Origin: Conidiobolus incongruus B7586
Taxonomy: Eukaryota > Entomophthoromycota > Entomophthoromycetes > Entomophthorales > Conidiobolaceae
Direction: 5' to 3'
Length of the DNA: 22,219 bases
NCBI GenBank assembly: GCA_000697335.1
Contig: JNEM01011853.1
Span: 1-22,219 of the forward strand
Both the position numbers and the translations under genes were made by a program. Positions 20,929-22,219 of this stretch are shown in pieces. Position 1 is the first letter of the stretch. Every line of letters begins with the position of its first letter. The notes beneath the pieces were generated by a model that worked only from the letters and a program-made list of their open reading frames with translations, had not been told where the DNA came from and did not search any database.

Positions 20929-21660
20929 ACTTTAGGGAATCAATAAATGGCAAAGATCCGAGAAAGATTCCGAACCATTATCACATATACAAACCCCAAA
21001 CATACGTTCATATCCGATACAAACTCTGTATAAACATTTTAATCGGTCTTGAAACATTAGATCTCACAACTCAACCAGTTCTAATTTAAAAGTTACGTTG
21101 ACCAATTAACTTTTATGCCAATATCGAGTTATCTGTCACTTGTACCCCATACATAGGTTTGAATTCAGCCTTTTTTAATTGAACTGATTTTGGTAAATTA
21201 ACTTATTTAATTGGACTATTTTTACTTCTTTTTCTCTATTCTAGATTGCACTTTAGGTACTTCCAAATCTAATATTTTTATAGCTAAATCTATAATATAT
21301 TTTCTCAGTTAAGTACTATTTTTCAGCTAACTATTTCAACGGTTCATTTTCAGGGCGATTTTATTTTGGATAATTTTTGTTTGAATTCCTAAATGATCAA
21401 TTCAATTCCAATTCAAGGATTTTCATAGATCTATTTTATAAACCTTGTGATCTCTTTTGAATTACACTTTTGGAACCCTTGTTAATTCTTTTTAAAGTTG
21501 ACTGGTTTTGTTTTTATTTTAGATACTAGAGATCTACTCTAATCATTTTAATATTTACCCCAAATTCGTTACGAATCTCTGATACAATCATACTTCAACA
21601 CCTTTACTTTTATTAGATCAACTCATTCAAATCAAGCAATATTTTCTTATTGATTTGAAT
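20929..21660. other. RPL24 downstream stretch of unusual composition
   Basis: About 730 bases at roughly 25-35 % GC, with more C than G and more T than A on the plus strand, unlike the other spacers. No open frame, tRNA or known RNA fold is recognised. It could be a long 3' UTR, an unrecognised non-coding RNA, or a decayed gene. Confidence 0.5.
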
Positions 21661-22219
21661 ATTAACTGATTATATATTTGTAATTCTTAATTTTGTACGT
21701 TTCTAATTTATTATTTGAGCAATAAAATTCTTTATAATATAATAATAATATTATTATTGTTCTCTATATCCATTACATATTCTCATGTATTTTATTTACA
21801 TTATCATACTCTTCATAATTTTTAATTATTATTTATTGATATTTTTAATTTTAAAAATTCAGAATAAAAAGTAAATTAACCCCTTATCAAAATAGTTTAT
21901 TATTAATATTATCTTAACAATTTTCAAATTATAGTGTATTATAAGATTTTAATAAATTGAAATTGATATTGATTAAAATTTAATTACTAAAAAAATAAAA
22001 TGGATTAAAATTTTAAAATATTGATTTATAAAATCAATTGCTATTTTTAATAAATTTTTTATAATATAAATTATATAAATTTTATTATTTTATATAATAT
22101 CTTCATTACTATAAATCTAAATAAATTTAAGTAACAAATTTATTAAATTTTAAATTAAAAATAAAATATAATATTTTTTATTAATATTTATTCAAAAAAA
22201 TATTTATTAAATAATTCTT
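21661..22219. other. AT-rich intergenic end of the window
   Basis: Composition returns to the very low GC of the other spacers. No feature is supported. Confidence 0.6.

Noticed and set aside
1-22219. Mobile elements, CRISPR arrays, or a new multi-gene system
   Set aside because: No transposase, reverse transcriptase, integrase or capsid-like frame, no long terminal or tandem repeats beyond short AT runs, and no group of adjacent genes with a shared unusual function were found.
1-22219. Dictyostelid origin
   Set aside because: Spacer composition would fit, but the eL24 C-terminus, the Ptc1-like phosphatase and the 5-oxoprolinase length look fungal. This is judged from remembered family sequences, not from a search.

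Overview
This is a eukaryotic nuclear window, most likely from an early-diverging (non-Dikarya) fungus with a very AT-rich genome. Exons run at roughly 35-50 % GC, while the spaces between genes are close to 12-18 % GC. The protein genes hold 15 short introns of 47-69 nt, nearly all starting GTAAxx (one starts GTATTA) and ending in AG. The ribosomal protein eL24 has the fungal type of C-terminus, the phosphatase closely follows yeast Ptc1, and the 5-oxoprolinase has the full fungal length. A probable cytochrome c oxidase subunit VIIa gene implies a respiratory chain, which argues against the anaerobic gut fungi despite the similar base composition. Entomophthoromycotina-like fungi are a reasonable guess, but the sequence alone does not settle the lineage.

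Layout from left to right: 1-2440, AT-rich, no gene seen; 2441-3669 (+), PTC1, a PP2C phosphatase in 7 exons; 4234-4532 (+), the SRP RNA (7SL/scR1) gene, recognised from its folded S domain and Alu motifs; 5599-5671 (+), tRNA-Lys(CTT); 6170-6242 (-), a damaged tRNA-Ala(AGC) copy; 7192-8643 (-), eIF3e in 3 exons; 9822-10013 (-), a COX7A-like gene; 10177-10249 (+), an intact tRNA-Ala(AGC); 10584-10654 (+), a decayed tRNA-Gly(GCC); 11263-11334 (+), initiator tRNA-Met; 11841-12846 (-), YIP1/YIPF5 in 5 exons; 13407-17432 (-), 5-oxoprolinase (OXP1/OPLAH) in 4 exons; 19832-19905 (+), tRNA-Ile(AAT); 20470-20928 (+), RPL24, possibly with an intron in its 5' leader.

The genes are unrelated housekeeping functions: stress signalling, protein targeting, translation initiation and elongation, ER-Golgi traffic, glutathione turnover and respiration. 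Nothing looks like an operon or gene cluster. Six tRNA or tRNA-like loci and the SRP RNA are scattered between the protein genes, so RNA polymerase III units separate most of them. I see no transposon coding sequence, no virus-like element, no CRISPR array and no sign of a new multi-gene system. The most useful observations are the SRP RNA gene, the two-base CG-to-TA damage in one of two otherwise identical tRNA-Ala genes, competing splice acceptors in PTC1, a frame-preserving stop-free intron in OXP1, and a stretch of unusual composition downstream of RPL24.
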